Both the position numbers and the translations under genes were made by a program. The notes beneath the pieces were generated by a model. The model had not been told where the DNA came from. It searched no databases and saw only the letters and a program-made list of their open reading frames with translations. This document shows positions 39,404-49,074 of a DNA stretch of 64,000 nucleotides, piece after piece. The stretch covers positions 52,472 through 116,471 of the forward strand of contig JAKIUC010000005.1 of NCBI GenBank assembly GCA_021647785.1, written 5' to 3'. How positions within the stretch are numbered: the first letter of the stretch is position 1; every line of letters begins with the position of its first letter. The DNA is from Melioribacteraceae bacterium (GTDB taxonomy: Bacteria; Bacteroidota; Ignavibacteria; Ignavibacteriales; Melioribacteraceae).

Positions 39404-41221
39404 ATGAATATACTTGGTATCTCCGCATTCTATCATGATAGTGCAGCAGCTCTAATTATTGATGGTGAAATTATTGCTGCAGCACAAGAGGAACGTTTCT
39501 CACGGAAGAAACATGATCATCGTTTTCCAATTAATGCAGTTAATTATTGTTTGGAAGAAGGAAACATATTGATAGATGATATTGATTATGTAGCTTTTTA
39601 TGATAAACCATTCCTTAAGTTTGAAAGAATTTTAGAAACCTATCTCACCTACGCACCAAAGGGAATAAGATCATTTATTAAAGCTATGCCGCTTTGGATT
39701 AAAGAGAAACTTTGGTTAAAGGAAGTGATAGCATCAGAATTAAATTATAGTGGTAAAATACTTTTTCCGGAACATCACCAATCTCACGCTGCATCTGCGT
39801 TTTATCCATCTCCGTTTGAGGATGCTGCATTCATCACTCTTGATGGAGTGGGCGAGTGGACAACCACAAGCTATGGCATTGGAAACGGAAACGAAATAAA
39901 AATATTAGCCGATATAAAATTTCCGCATTCACTAGGGTTGCTTTACTCCGCTTTCACTTACTACACAGGATTTAAAGTAAACTCTGGCGAATATAAAGTA
40001 ATGGGCTTAGCCCCTTATGGTGAACCAAAATATGTTGATTTAATTTTGAATGAACTTATAGACTTAAAAGAGGATGGCTCATTTAAATTAAATATGAAGT
40101 ATTTTAATTTTGCTGCTGGTCTTACAATGACAAACTCTAAGTTTAATAAACTTTTTGGCGGACCACCTCGTAAACCTGAATTGGAATTAACACAACGTGA
40201 GATGGACCTTGCACGGTCTGTACAGGATGTTACAGAAGAAGTTATGCTGCGAATATCAAGACATGTGAAGAATGTTACTGGAAAGAAAAATCTATGTCTT
40301 GCCGGAGGTGTTGCTCTTAACTGTGTTGGAAATGGAAAGATTTTAAAAGAGAAAATATTTGATAACATTTGGATTCAACCAGCGGCTGGTGATGCTGGCG
40401 GGGCACTTGGTGCAGCACTTTTTATTTGGCATCAATATTTGGGAAATGAAAGATCGGTAAAACAAAAAAGTGATTCGCAAAAGGGTTCGTATCTCGGACC
40501 AAAATTTGAAAATGAAATTATTAAAGAGTTTTTGAATTTGAACTCTATAAAGCATGAGGAATATTCTGATGAAGATATTCCTGAAGAAATTGCAAAATTA
40601 CTTGGCGAAGAAAAAGTGATTGGATGGTTTAACGGACGTTCAGAGTTTGGACCGCGGGCGCTTGGTAACCGCTCTATCATTGGTGATGCCCGTTCGCAGA
40701 AGATGCAATCCATTATGAATCTAAAAATAAAATTCAGAGAAAGTTTCAGACCATTTGCTCCATCGGTACTTGAGGAGAAAGTTTCGGAGTATTTTGAAAT
40801 GGATGTTGCCAGTCCTTATATGCTCCTTGTTGCTGATGTTAAAAAAGAGCGACAGAAAAAAATGTCAGAAGCGGAGGAAAAACTTTTTGGAATTGAAAAG
40901 CTAAATATTAAACGTTCTGATATTCCAGCAATCACTCATGTTGATTACTCTGCCCGCATACAGACTGTGAGCAAAGAGACAAACCCACTCTACCACGCTA
41001 CTATTTCCAAATTTGATGATTTGTATGGTTCCGCTGTAATTGTAAATACATCATTCAATGTACGCGGTGAGCCAATTGTTAATAGACCAGAAGAAGCATA
41101 CACTTGTTTTATGCGAACTGATATGGATTACCTCTTACTTGGAAATTTTCTGTTAGATAAAAACGAAATGAAGAAATTAAAAAAAGATATTGACTGGAAG
41201 AAAGAGTTTGAACTTGATTGA
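39404..41221 (+). CDS. Carbamoyltransferase, NodU/CmcH/SxtI family
   Basis: This 605-residue enzyme transfers a carbamoyl group from carbamoyl phosphate, via an ATP-dependent carbamoyl-adenylate, to a hydroxyl of a sugar or natural product. The N-terminal Kae1-like domain shows MNILGISAFYHDSAAAL, EHHQSHAASAFYPSPF and TLDGVGEW; the C-terminal domain has NGRSEFGPRALGNRSI and NTSFNVRGEPIVNRPEEA. ATG at 39404 fits the family start better than TTG at 39398. The next two genes are small SxtJ- and SxtK-like membrane proteins, so the substrate may be membrane-linked or a cell-surface glycan. Confidence 0.93.
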   Translation: MNILGISAFYHDSAAALIIDGEIIAAAQEERFSRKKHDHRFPINAVNYCLEEGNILIDDIDYVAFYDKPFLKFERILETYLTYAPKGIRSFIKAMPLWIKEKLWLKEVIASELNYSGKILFPEHHQSHAASAFYPSPFEDAAFITLDGVGEWTTTSYGIGNGNEIKILADIKFPHSLGLLYSAFTYYTGFKVNSGEYKVMGLAPYGEPKYVDLILNELIDLKEDGSFKLNMKYFNFAAGLTMTNSKFNKLFGGPPRKPELELTQREMDLARSVQDVTEEVMLRISRHVKNVTGKKNLCLAGGVALNCVGNGKILKEKIFDNIWIQPAAGDAGGALGAALFIWHQYLGNERSVKQKSDSQKGSYLGPKFENEIIKEFLNLNSIKHEEYSDEDIPEEIAKLLGEEKVIGWFNGRSEFGPRALGNRSIIGDARSQKMQSIMNLKIKFRESFRPFAPSVLEEKVSEYFEMDVASPYMLLVADVKKERQKKMSEAEEKLFGIEKLNIKRSDIPAITHVDYSARIQTVSKETNPLYHATISKFDDLYGSAVIVNTSFNVRGEPIVNRPEEAYTCFMRTDMDYLLLGNFLLDKNEMKKLKKDIDWKKEFELD

Positions 41222-41271
41222 GTAAAAAATAGCACGCGGATTGAACGGATTTAACAGATAGGAACTAATAA

Positions 41272-41685
41272 ATGATTTTGGAAGAAATAAGAAACATAAA
41301 AAGTGATAAAAAAGAATTAAAGAAATTTGGTGGACAAGTTGGTGGAATTCTAATCCTAATTGGAGCCTTCCTTTTTGTTTTTGCAAAATCATTAGCACCT
41401 ATATTTTTAGGAGTTGGAGGATTATTAGTCGTATTAGCTTTTATTATTCCAAAGCTACTTTTACCACTTCAAAAAGTCTGGATGGCTCTTGCAGTAGTAC
41501 TAGGCTTTGTGATGACGCGAGTTATCCTTTCAATTTTGTTCTACCTTATCATCACACCAATCAATTTTATCTCAAGAGTATTTGGTAAAGATTTCTTAGA
41601 TTTAAAAATAGAAAAAGAGAAAAAATCTTATTGGAATTTAAGAGACGAAAAGTATAAAAAATCATCAACCGAAAAACAATTTTAA
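41272..41685 (+). CDS. SxtJ-like small membrane protein
   Basis: This 137-residue protein has an N-terminal charged stretch, then three or four hydrophobic segments (about residues 24-45, 45-63, 75-105) and a polar, Lys-rich tail with VFGKDFLDLKIEKEKKSYW. The FGKDFLD...K..YW ending is typical of SxtJ-like proteins encoded next to carbamoyltransferases. No enzymatic motif is visible. It is separated by 50 nt from the carbamoyltransferase and 4 nt from the next small gene. Confidence 0.8.
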   Translation: MILEEIRNIKSDKKELKKFGGQVGGILILIGAFLFVFAKSLAPIFLGVGGLLVVLAFIIPKLLLPLQKVWMALAVVLGFVMTRVILSILFYLIITPINFISRVFGKDFLDLKIEKEKKSYWNLRDEKYKKSSTEKQF

Positions 41686-41689
41686 TATT

Positions 41690-41860
41690 ATGAGCAAATA
41701 TTTGAACAAACTTTCAATACTTTCAGAATTGTGGGACTTTCTTAGAGAAAGAAAAAAATGGTGGCTGCTACCAATAGTCTTTTTTTTAGTACTTCTCGGA
41801 AGTCTAATTGTGCTAACACAAGGCTCAGCGTTAGCACCATTTATATATGCGATTTTCTAG
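41690..41860 (+). CDS. DUF5989/SxtK-like single-pass membrane peptide (56 aa)
   Basis: The protein runs from ATG 41690 to TAG 41858-41860. A cytoplasmic start LSELWDFLRERKKWWLLPI leads into one transmembrane helix (VFFLVLLGSLIVL) and ends TQGSALAPFIYAIF. The LWxFLRERKKWWLLP and QGSALAPFIY patterns are the hallmark of DUF5989 proteins, which accompany carbamoyltransferase and SxtJ genes. It is only 56 residues, so it is easily missed. Function is unknown. Confidence 0.85.
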   Translation: MSKYLNKLSILSELWDFLRERKKWWLLPIVFFLVLLGSLIVLTQGSALAPFIYAIF

Positions 41861-41873
41861 ATTCTGGATACTT

Positions 41874-41905
41874 GATACTGGATTCGACATCCATCATCCA
41901 GTATC
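41874..41905. terminator. Inverted repeat at the convergent gene junction
   Basis: GATACTGGAT (41874-41883) and ATCCAGTATC (41896-41905) form a perfect 10-bp stem with a 12-nt loop, between the DUF5989 stop and the SGNH protein stop. No strong T-tract follows on either strand, so terminator function is plausible mainly from position. Confidence 0.4.
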
Positions 41906-43884
41906 TATCGTACCGCATTAAGTAATTGCTTTTGTAAACCCTTTGCACCATTGAAGTTTGGATTAACCAAGAGGCAACTATTTATTGCATCCAACGCAGA
42001 CTTGTAATCTTGTTTCATTGAGTAAGCACCAGCTAAGTTGTAGTAAACTTGTGCATCCTGTGAATTATATTTTAGAGACTTTACCAAATACTTAATAGCA
42101 GCATCGCTTTTTTTCTTCGATAATTCTATTATTCCAATCCACTTGCTTCCGAATGCTGTCTCTTTAACTTTATCGTACTTATATAAATAGGGGAGTGCGT
42201 TACTAAACATTTTTAAGCCAATTAAATTATTTGCAATCATTTCATAGTAATCATAAACAAAAGGGTATTGAAAAATTACTGCATCCATTTCTACTAAATA
42301 GTTTTCAATATCTCCCTTTTTGAAAAACCATGTAGCCAATTTTCTATGTGCTCTTTCCCAAGAGTATTTATTATCAATAACAAATAGAGCTAACGAATCT
42401 GAAAAATTTTGGACATCAAAACTTTCTATTACTTGCTGTAAAGATTTTGGAGTTTTAACAAATGGCCAATCAGCTTTTAATATTTTGAGTCTGTACCTAC
42501 CAATTGTTGAATCGAGATGAGTAAAGTTGTAATGGTCTCTAACATATTTATCCTGAATCTTGTTATTGCTCAGTGCAATTTTTGTATCTGGAAGAAGATT
42601 CTCCTCAAGCATTTTAGTAATAAATAATTTCCCAATCTCTTGATAGCCAGTAATGGTAGGGTGAAGATGGTCAGTCATTAAATTGTTTCCAACAATTCCA
42701 TCAGGGCTTAGTTCATTAAATCTCTTTGAGGTACTAACGAAAGGGGAGTTATATTTTGCTGCAAGTTTACGGATAATTGAATTAATCTCTGAAGGTGCAC
42801 GAAACCTCAGTGCATCAAGGTCTTTGGCTTTTTGAAAAAACTCTAATACCTTTTCAGAATCATCAGAAGCAAGGCTCTCCATCCCTTTGGTATAGTTGTA
42901 CTTTGCTGAACTTCCATCATTTTTGTTATTAGATACAAAAGGAGGTTGGTCTTTTATGTTGCTTGCCAAATCTGAAAGGATAACTTTTACATTTGCCTCT
43001 TTTGCCATTTGCAGCATTTCATTTAAGTTTCCCTCAAACTGATTTATTCCAGTTTGATAAACAGATGAACCAAGTGTAATCATTTGGTCGCTTGCCATAC
43101 GAGCCATCAATGTTCCACCTTTCTCATTAGATGTTGAGAAGATTGACATTACACCATTAATAACATTGCGTAGTAGTTGAACAGTCTTAAATTTATTTGC
43201 TGAAAGCATTAGGTTAACTAACCATCTGGAATTACCAAGCGACTCTAATGAACCTGCACCAAGTGCACCGTAGTACTCGTTATGTCCAGCATAGATAAGA
43301 ATTAGGTCAGGTTTTTGTTCAATAATTCCAGGCATCATATCAAGCAGTGCGTAACTGTTAATTGCTGCCATAGCCGTGTTAATAATTTCTATAGTTTTAT
43401 TTGGATAAATTAGCTCCAACCGTTTCTTTACATATCTTGCAAAAGAACCATTTGGAGTAAAGGGATACCCAGCAGCACTACTTCCACCAAGTATAAAAAT
43501 ACGAATTGAATATTTACTTTTCTCAATATCAAATAAATCTTGTGATGGATAAGGAACAGCATCGGTTGTGTAAAAATATCTCTTTGCAATTTCAGGATTA
43601 CACATCATCTTTTTAGAATCTACAGTTTCCCATTGGTTAAATGGCTCGCCATAATTAACGAGAGATAAAGTTAATTCTAAAACTAATATTAATAATATTG
43701 GAATAATTAGAAGTAGTATATTAAAATAGAAGGGATATTTTTTCTTTTGGATTGTTGCAGAAAACTCATTTACCTCTTCAAGAGGAAGTTTAAGTTCCTT
43801 AGCAATTTGTTTATTGCTTAGTTTCCCTTTTTTTCTTTCAATAAATTGTTTTTGTTTATTGGATAAAGCCAAGTAGTTCCTCAT
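41905..43884 (-). CDS. Membrane-anchored SGNH-hydrolase-like protein with TPR tail
   Basis: This 659-residue protein has a cytoplasmic HTH-like segment (LSNKQIAKELKLPLEEV, residues ~22-38), one transmembrane helix (about 52-76) and an extracytoplasmic SGNH-like domain. Blocks are visible as GGSSAAG (133-139), a possible Asn block in AMAAINSY, GHNEYYG (200-206) and the Asp-His pair in DHLHP (405-409). The C-terminal ~160 residues contain TPR-like repeats (AQVYYNLAGAYSMKQDYKSA). Such enzymes often add or remove acyl groups on surface glycans. It converges on the carbamoyltransferase cassette. Substrate unknown. Confidence 0.82.
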   Translation of the reverse strand: MRNYLALSNKQKQFIERKKGKLSNKQIAKELKLPLEEVNEFSATIQKKKYPFYFNILLLIIPILLILVLELTLSLVNYGEPFNQWETVDSKKMMCNPEIAKRYFYTTDAVPYPSQDLFDIEKSKYSIRIFILGGSSAAGYPFTPNGSFARYVKKRLELIYPNKTIEIINTAMAAINSYALLDMMPGIIEQKPDLILIYAGHNEYYGALGAGSLESLGNSRWLVNLMLSANKFKTVQLLRNVINGVMSIFSTSNEKGGTLMARMASDQMITLGSSVYQTGINQFEGNLNEMLQMAKEANVKVILSDLASNIKDQPPFVSNNKNDGSSAKYNYTKGMESLASDDSEKVLEFFQKAKDLDALRFRAPSEINSIIRKLAAKYNSPFVSTSKRFNELSPDGIVGNNLMTDHLHPTITGYQEIGKLFITKMLEENLLPDTKIALSNNKIQDKYVRDHYNFTHLDSTIGRYRLKILKADWPFVKTPKSLQQVIESFDVQNFSDSLALFVIDNKYSWERAHRKLATWFFKKGDIENYLVEMDAVIFQYPFVYDYYEMIANNLIGLKMFSNALPYLYKYDKVKETAFGSKWIGIIELSKKKSDAAIKYLVKSLKYNSQDAQVYYNLAGAYSMKQDYKSALDAINSCLLVNPNFNGAKGLQKQLLNAVR

Positions 43885-43993
43885 TAAAAAAGTTTTTGTA
43901 GTTTTAAAATAATATAAAAATCAATCTAAATCACATTTGAAAAGCATTTGAATTATTAAAAATATTAATAAGTCGAAACGTAGTCTAAATTAC

Positions 43994-46516
43994 TTAACGT
44001 AGCAGAATCATTTTTTTACTTTCTATCAAGTTATCCATAGTTAATGTATAATAGTAAACACCCGAAGCTAATTTGCTGGCATCAAAATTAATATCGTAAC
44101 TTCCAGTTTTCTGATATTTATCAACAAGAGTTGCAATAGTTCTACCGAGTATATCAAATATAGTAATTTTCACTTTTGACATTTCAGACCTCTGCAAGTT
44201 CAATCTGTTATTTTTTTCAATTGTGTGTATTGAATATCTTATTGTGGTTGTAGGGTTAAATGGATTAGGATAATTCTGATAAAGAGTAAACGAATTAATT
44301 GATTTATTAAATAACTTTACAGATACTGGGGTTTCAGAATAATTTGCCCGTAGGTTATCAAACAAAATAGATCCAGTATAAGTAGTGTTGCTAACTCTAT
44401 TGCTACTAAGAATAATTGCTATCTGCTTTATAACAATTGGAAAATGGAAAATAATATTTGGTTCAAGTGGAATTGGGTTATCAAATTTTGCAGTTAAAGT
44501 ATCAAATTGTTCATCAATATCTGGTGGTTTATCGGTTAATATTGCAAACTCCTCTTCACTATAATTGCTAACAATAAATGCTATTGAATGGCTAAAATCA
44601 TTTGCATTAATATCAATTTCAAAACTAAGTGGAATTCCTTCAATTGGAATGTCAGCATTTAAGTAAGCCCAATTTTGAACTCCGGATTGATAAGTAAAAC
44701 TGTAATTTAATTTAAGTGAAGAATTCCCTTCTGTGAATTTGGTATTTATAATTTCTATAGAACTATTGATTGTATCAATATCTTTGCCGCTTAAAGACCA
44801 TTCATCAATATTATTAAAACTATTTAGGATTGATGTTCCTTCTTTTAGCTCGATGCTAACAATTGCTGTATCACTAACATCTCCCCATTCAACTATTATT
44901 TTTGTTGTACCGCCAGAGAGCCCAGTGAACTTACCAAGCGAATCTATTATACCAACATCACTATTGGTTGAATACCACTTAAAATTATCGTTTGATAAGT
45001 TTTGATTCCATCCAGTAATGTCGTAAGATTTTACACTAAACTGGATTTCGTTTACTGTATCTGCAAGTGCAAGTTTGGGTGTAATTTCTAATCTCACAAT
45101 TGAGTTCACAATAACCAAAGCAGAATCCTTCATGCTTTCATATTCTGAAATTACAAAACCAGAATCTGCTTTCTCACCAGCAGTGAACAAACCACTATTT
45201 GTGATTGCTCCAAAATTATGACTAAGAGAGTAGTGAACATTTGAGTTATTAATCGAAATAGAATTATAATACTCATCTGAACCACTAACACTAAATTGAT
45301 AATTACGTTTAGCAAAGACTTTTGCATATTCTGTATTCAAATTTATTTGAGTCAATTCGCCCTTTGAATCTAATGAAACCACCATCAATGAATTTGATAC
45401 ACGTCTTTCACCTCCTGCATCGGATGGGGAGTTAACAATTTTATTACGTACAACCATTGTGGTTGATCCGCCTCCATCTAAATTGACTGCTCGGTAAACC
45501 CCAATACTGATAAGGAAATCTGCAAACTCTGGTAAAGACATCCCTTTGCTTGTTACTTGTCTTCCATCCACTGTTGCTAAGTACAAATAACGCTTGCTCT
45601 CACCAAACCCAGCAGCAGTACGTGGATGACGAGCAGTAGCAAAAGTATTTGAACCACCCTCATCAGCATAACAAGCAAGTGCACAGTTTTCACCATTGCT
45701 AACAATTTTTGGATAACCATTTAATAAAGTTGTTACTTGTTCAGGTGCAGGAGATATTTTATGAATTACAAAAATTGTATCACCAACTTCGATGTTTGAA
45801 TCAATAAAATCTTTTGAAAACCCATGTCCCGAAAGGATAGCTCTCCCTTCTACTAAAGCCATGTTACCTTGAGCAACATTTTTATTAATAACAATGCAGG
45901 CATTGGTATCATTAACCATCCAGTTAGAAATTGGTTCAACCATAACCTCACTTCCGTACTGGTTTGTTGTTGTTGAACTTCCAAAATATGAATTGTAAAG
46001 AATTAACTGATTCTCATCACGCGATTTGTTAATTCCATTAATAATTCTCGAGTTAATATTATCACTAAGAATTATTTTTGATTGAAGTGATAATCTTTCA
46101 ATAAATGGGATTTTGTTTAAGCTGAATCCAATAGCTGACCAGTTATTATTTGAAGTAACAATTTCGCCTTCTCTAATTTGCATTCCGACATCACGACCAG
46201 TTCCGTCAAAAAATCCACCATTAATTGCACCAACAATGTGATGACCATCAGAATTACTTCTGCTTGAAATAGCAGAAGTTTTTTCAAATCCAGTTATTCG
46301 GTTATGACTTATTCCTGCTTCAATTTTTAAGATGCTCTTTTCTAAATCAATTTTAAGAACATCTATAGTCCAGGGAACATAGGGCTCTACAATAGAGATA
46401 TGCTGAACCCCCTTTGCAATTTGCCTTATAGATAAAGTGTCAAACTGATTTTGAGAAATAACTGCTAAGTTAAAAAGTAAAAAGTAGAGTAAAAGAAAAA
46501 TCATTATTTTTTTCAT
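43994..46516 (-). CDS. Secreted phosphodiester-glycosidase-family protein with type IX sorting domain
   Basis: This 840-residue protein starts with a signal peptide (MKKIMIFLLLYFLLFNLAVIS). An NAGPA-like (DUF2233) domain follows (about 55-375), including the conserved NLDGGGSTTMV near residue 345 and an RVSNSL stretch. An Ig-like/BIG2-type domain (about 475-560), a beta-rich carbohydrate-binding-like module (about 565-725) and the T9SS type A sorting domain (YQNYPNPFNPTTTI to the end) complete it. It is expected on the cell surface, acting on phosphodiester-linked sugars; the substrate is inferred only from the family. Confidence 0.88.
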   Translation of the reverse strand: MKKIMIFLLLYFLLFNLAVISQNQFDTLSIRQIAKGVQHISIVEPYVPWTIDVLKIDLEKSILKIEAGISHNRITGFEKTSAISSRSNSDGHHIVGAINGGFFDGTGRDVGMQIREGEIVTSNNNWSAIGFSLNKIPFIERLSLQSKIILSDNINSRIINGINKSRDENQLILYNSYFGSSTTTNQYGSEVMVEPISNWMVNDTNACIVINKNVAQGNMALVEGRAILSGHGFSKDFIDSNIEVGDTIFVIHKISPAPEQVTTLLNGYPKIVSNGENCALACYADEGGSNTFATARHPRTAAGFGESKRYLYLATVDGRQVTSKGMSLPEFADFLISIGVYRAVNLDGGGSTTMVVRNKIVNSPSDAGGERRVSNSLMVVSLDSKGELTQINLNTEYAKVFAKRNYQFSVSGSDEYYNSISINNSNVHYSLSHNFGAITNSGLFTAGEKADSGFVISEYESMKDSALVIVNSIVRLEITPKLALADTVNEIQFSVKSYDITGWNQNLSNDNFKWYSTNSDVGIIDSLGKFTGLSGGTTKIIVEWGDVSDTAIVSIELKEGTSILNSFNNIDEWSLSGKDIDTINSSIEIINTKFTEGNSSLKLNYSFTYQSGVQNWAYLNADIPIEGIPLSFEIDINANDFSHSIAFIVSNYSEEEFAILTDKPPDIDEQFDTLTAKFDNPIPLEPNIIFHFPIVIKQIAIILSSNRVSNTTYTGSILFDNLRANYSETPVSVKLFNKSINSFTLYQNYPNPFNPTTTIRYSIHTIEKNNRLNLQRSEMSKVKITIFDILGRTIATLVDKYQKTGSYDINFDASKLASGVYYYTLTMDNLIESKKMILLR

Positions 46517-46611
46517 AAAATATATTCAGATAATAAATTTAAAATATTAACGTATTTTGTTCAGTAACTTAATAAATTAACTTTTATTATTCTAAATATT
46601 TAAGAGGCTTT

Positions 46612-49074
46612 ATGTTCCTACATCAATCAGATAAAACAGCAATCATTTTTAAGGATGAAGTAATAAGTTACAACTTGTTACATAAAAGAATTTCGCAGTA
46701 TTCAACTTTGTTTGACGAACAGGGAACATCAAAAATTGCAATATATCTTGAGAACAGACCAGAGTGGGTTTACTCTTTATATTCTGGAATGATGACAGAA
46801 TCGATACTTGTTCCAATTGATTTTATGCTGCCCCCAGAAGATGTTGCGTATATTCTTAATGATTGTACACCAGAAGTGATATTCTATTCTAAAGAGACTG
46901 AAGAGCGTGTGAACGAAGCATTGGCAGAAACAAGTCATTTAATAAAAAAAATATGTGTTGATGATATAAATTTAGATGAGATTAGTTGTGAGACCCGCAC
47001 ACTACCTACATATAATGATGATGACGTTGCAGTTATTATTTATACTTCGGGTACTACTGGAAAACCGAAAGGTGTAATGCTTACTTTTAAGAATGTTGAA
47101 TCGAACATACTTGGTGTTACAAAATTTGTTAATATTTATGGTGAAGATTCCAGAACTTTAGTCTTGTTGCCATTGCATCATATTCTTCCTTTAGCTGGTA
47201 CTATTATAGCACCCCTTTATGCTGGCGGTATGTCTGTGTTTTCTCCATCCCTGCAGTCCGAAGATATTATGGCAACACTGCAAGATCATAAAGTTACTAT
47301 CATTGTTTCAGTTCCAAGATTTTTTGCTTTAATCAGAAAAGGAATAAAAGAAAAAATTAATGATAACAAAGTGGCTTCATTTTTATTCAAGTTTGCTGAG
47401 AAACGACAATCGAAAAAGTTTTCAAAAAAGATATTTAAGAAAGTACACAACAAACTTGGCGGGGCAATTGAAACATTTGTTTGCGGCGGTGCAAAGTTAG
47501 ATGAAGATGTTGGTCGCGATTTTCAAACACTTGGCTTTGAAGTACTTGAGGGTTATGGAATGACTGAAACCTCTCCTATGATTACTTTCACTAGACCTGG
47601 ACGTATAAGAGTTGGATCACCCGGAGAAGTATTTCCTGGAATGGAAGTAAAATTTGAAGATGGAGAAATTTTAACTCGCGGACCAAATTTGATGAAAGGG
47701 TACTACAACAAAGAGGCTGAAACAAAGGAGGCAATTAAAAATGGATGGTTATATACTGGAGATTTAGGGCATCTTGATGAAGATGGATTTCTATTTGTAA
47801 CTGGAAGGAAGAAGGAATTAATAGTCCTTTCAAGTGGAAAAAATATTACTCCGGAAGAAGTGGAAAATAAAATTCTTGCTGTTGATGATATAACAGAAGA
47901 AGTTGGTGTATATATGGAAGATGACCAACTATTTGCAATTCTTTGTCCCAATTCTGTAAAAGTTAAATCGGCTGAAATTGCAGATGTGAATGAATATTAT
48001 AGATGGGAAGTGATTGCAAAGTATAACGAAAAATCACCACCCTATAAAAGAATCTCAAATTTTATTGTTATTGATGAACCACTACCTCGCACAAGGTTAA
48101 GTAAGCTAAAACGATTTATGCTTCCTGAAATTGGAAAGGGAAATGCAATCAAAAAAGAGAAGAAAGAGGATGATTTACAATTTGAAGAGTATAAAATTAT
48201 TAAAGACTTTTTAGTGAAGGAGAAAGAAAAGGAGGTTTTCCCATCCGATCATTTCGAATTAGATTTAGCACTCGATTCTCTCGATAAAATTACTTTTCTA
48301 TCCTTCTTAAGTTCTACTTTTGGGCTTGAATTAAATGAGGATGATTTACTCAAACACAATACTGTAGAGGCAATTTCGAATTATATAAAAGAGAATAAAA
48401 CAAAAATAAATATTGAAACAATTGATTGGAAGGCAATTTTCAAAGAGACTATACATCTAAATCTTCCTAAAAGCTGGGTTACGGTAAACTTATTTAAAAA
48501 TTGGTCGCGGTTAGTTTTCACTCTTTATTTCAAAGTCAAATCGGAAGGGGTTGAAAAACTTCCCAAAGGTCCATTTATATTAGCCCCGAACCATCAAAGT
48601 TTTTTTGATGGACTCTTTGTTACAATGTTTATCAAAAATAAAATAATGAAGCAAACGTATTTTTATGCAAAGAAGAAACATGTTGGGAATAAGTTCATCA
48701 ATTTTATAGCTAATAAAAATAATGTAATTGTTGTAGATATAAATAAGGATTTAAAAAAATCACTTCAGAAGATGGGTGCTGTTTTAAAGAGTGGAAAAAA
48801 TATGATAATATTTCCGGAAGGAACACGTTCAACAAATGGGGAATTAGGCGATTACAAAAAAACGTTTGCAATATTAAGCAGCGAATTAAATGTTCCTATT
48901 GTACCCGTTGCAATTGGTGGTGCGTATAAAGCTCTTCCAAAGGGGAGTCTAATTCCGAGACCATTTAAAAAGATTTGTGTCAAATTTTTAGAGCCTATCA
49001 ATCCATCAGGACATTCGTACGAATCATTAACAAATGAAGTGCAAACCAAAGTTGCCACAGAGTTAAATTGTTAG
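46612..49074 (+). CDS. Acyl-AMP ligase/acyl-carrier/PlsC acyltransferase fusion
   Basis: This 820-residue protein joins three activities. Residues ~1-500 are an AMP-dependent acyl ligase (YTSGTTGKPKGVM near 144, GYGMTETSP, TGDLGHLDEDGFLFVTGRKKE). A phosphopantetheine-type carrier segment (LDSLDKITFLSF, Ser near 555) follows, then a PlsC domain with NHQSFFD near 660 and FPEGTRS near 734. It resembles the Aas fatty-acid recycling enzyme but with an internal carrier domain and reversed order. A role in lyso-phospholipid acylation or fatty-acid salvage at the inner membrane is inferred. It is divergent from the secreted glycosidase gene, with a 95-nt shared promoter region. Confidence 0.9.
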   Translation: MFLHQSDKTAIIFKDEVISYNLLHKRISQYSTLFDEQGTSKIAIYLENRPEWVYSLYSGMMTESILVPIDFMLPPEDVAYILNDCTPEVIFYSKETEERVNEALAETSHLIKKICVDDINLDEISCETRTLPTYNDDDVAVIIYTSGTTGKPKGVMLTFKNVESNILGVTKFVNIYGEDSRTLVLLPLHHILPLAGTIIAPLYAGGMSVFSPSLQSEDIMATLQDHKVTIIVSVPRFFALIRKGIKEKINDNKVASFLFKFAEKRQSKKFSKKIFKKVHNKLGGAIETFVCGGAKLDEDVGRDFQTLGFEVLEGYGMTETSPMITFTRPGRIRVGSPGEVFPGMEVKFEDGEILTRGPNLMKGYYNKEAETKEAIKNGWLYTGDLGHLDEDGFLFVTGRKKELIVLSSGKNITPEEVENKILAVDDITEEVGVYMEDDQLFAILCPNSVKVKSAEIADVNEYYRWEVIAKYNEKSPPYKRISNFIVIDEPLPRTRLSKLKRFMLPEIGKGNAIKKEKKEDDLQFEEYKIIKDFLVKEKEKEVFPSDHFELDLALDSLDKITFLSFLSSTFGLELNEDDLLKHNTVEAISNYIKENKTKINIETIDWKAIFKETIHLNLPKSWVTVNLFKNWSRLVFTLYFKVKSEGVEKLPKGPFILAPNHQSFFDGLFVTMFIKNKIMKQTYFYAKKKHVGNKFINFIANKNNVIVVDINKDLKKSLQKMGAVLKSGKNMIIFPEGTRSTNGELGDYKKTFAILSSELNVPIVPVAIGGAYKALPKGSLIPRPFKKICVKFLEPINPSGHSYESLTNEVQTKVATELNC

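Noticed and set aside
39404..41860. Saxitoxin-type biosynthesis cluster
   Set aside because: Only the carbamoyltransferase and its two small partners are found; no sxtA-like polyketide or other core genes are present.
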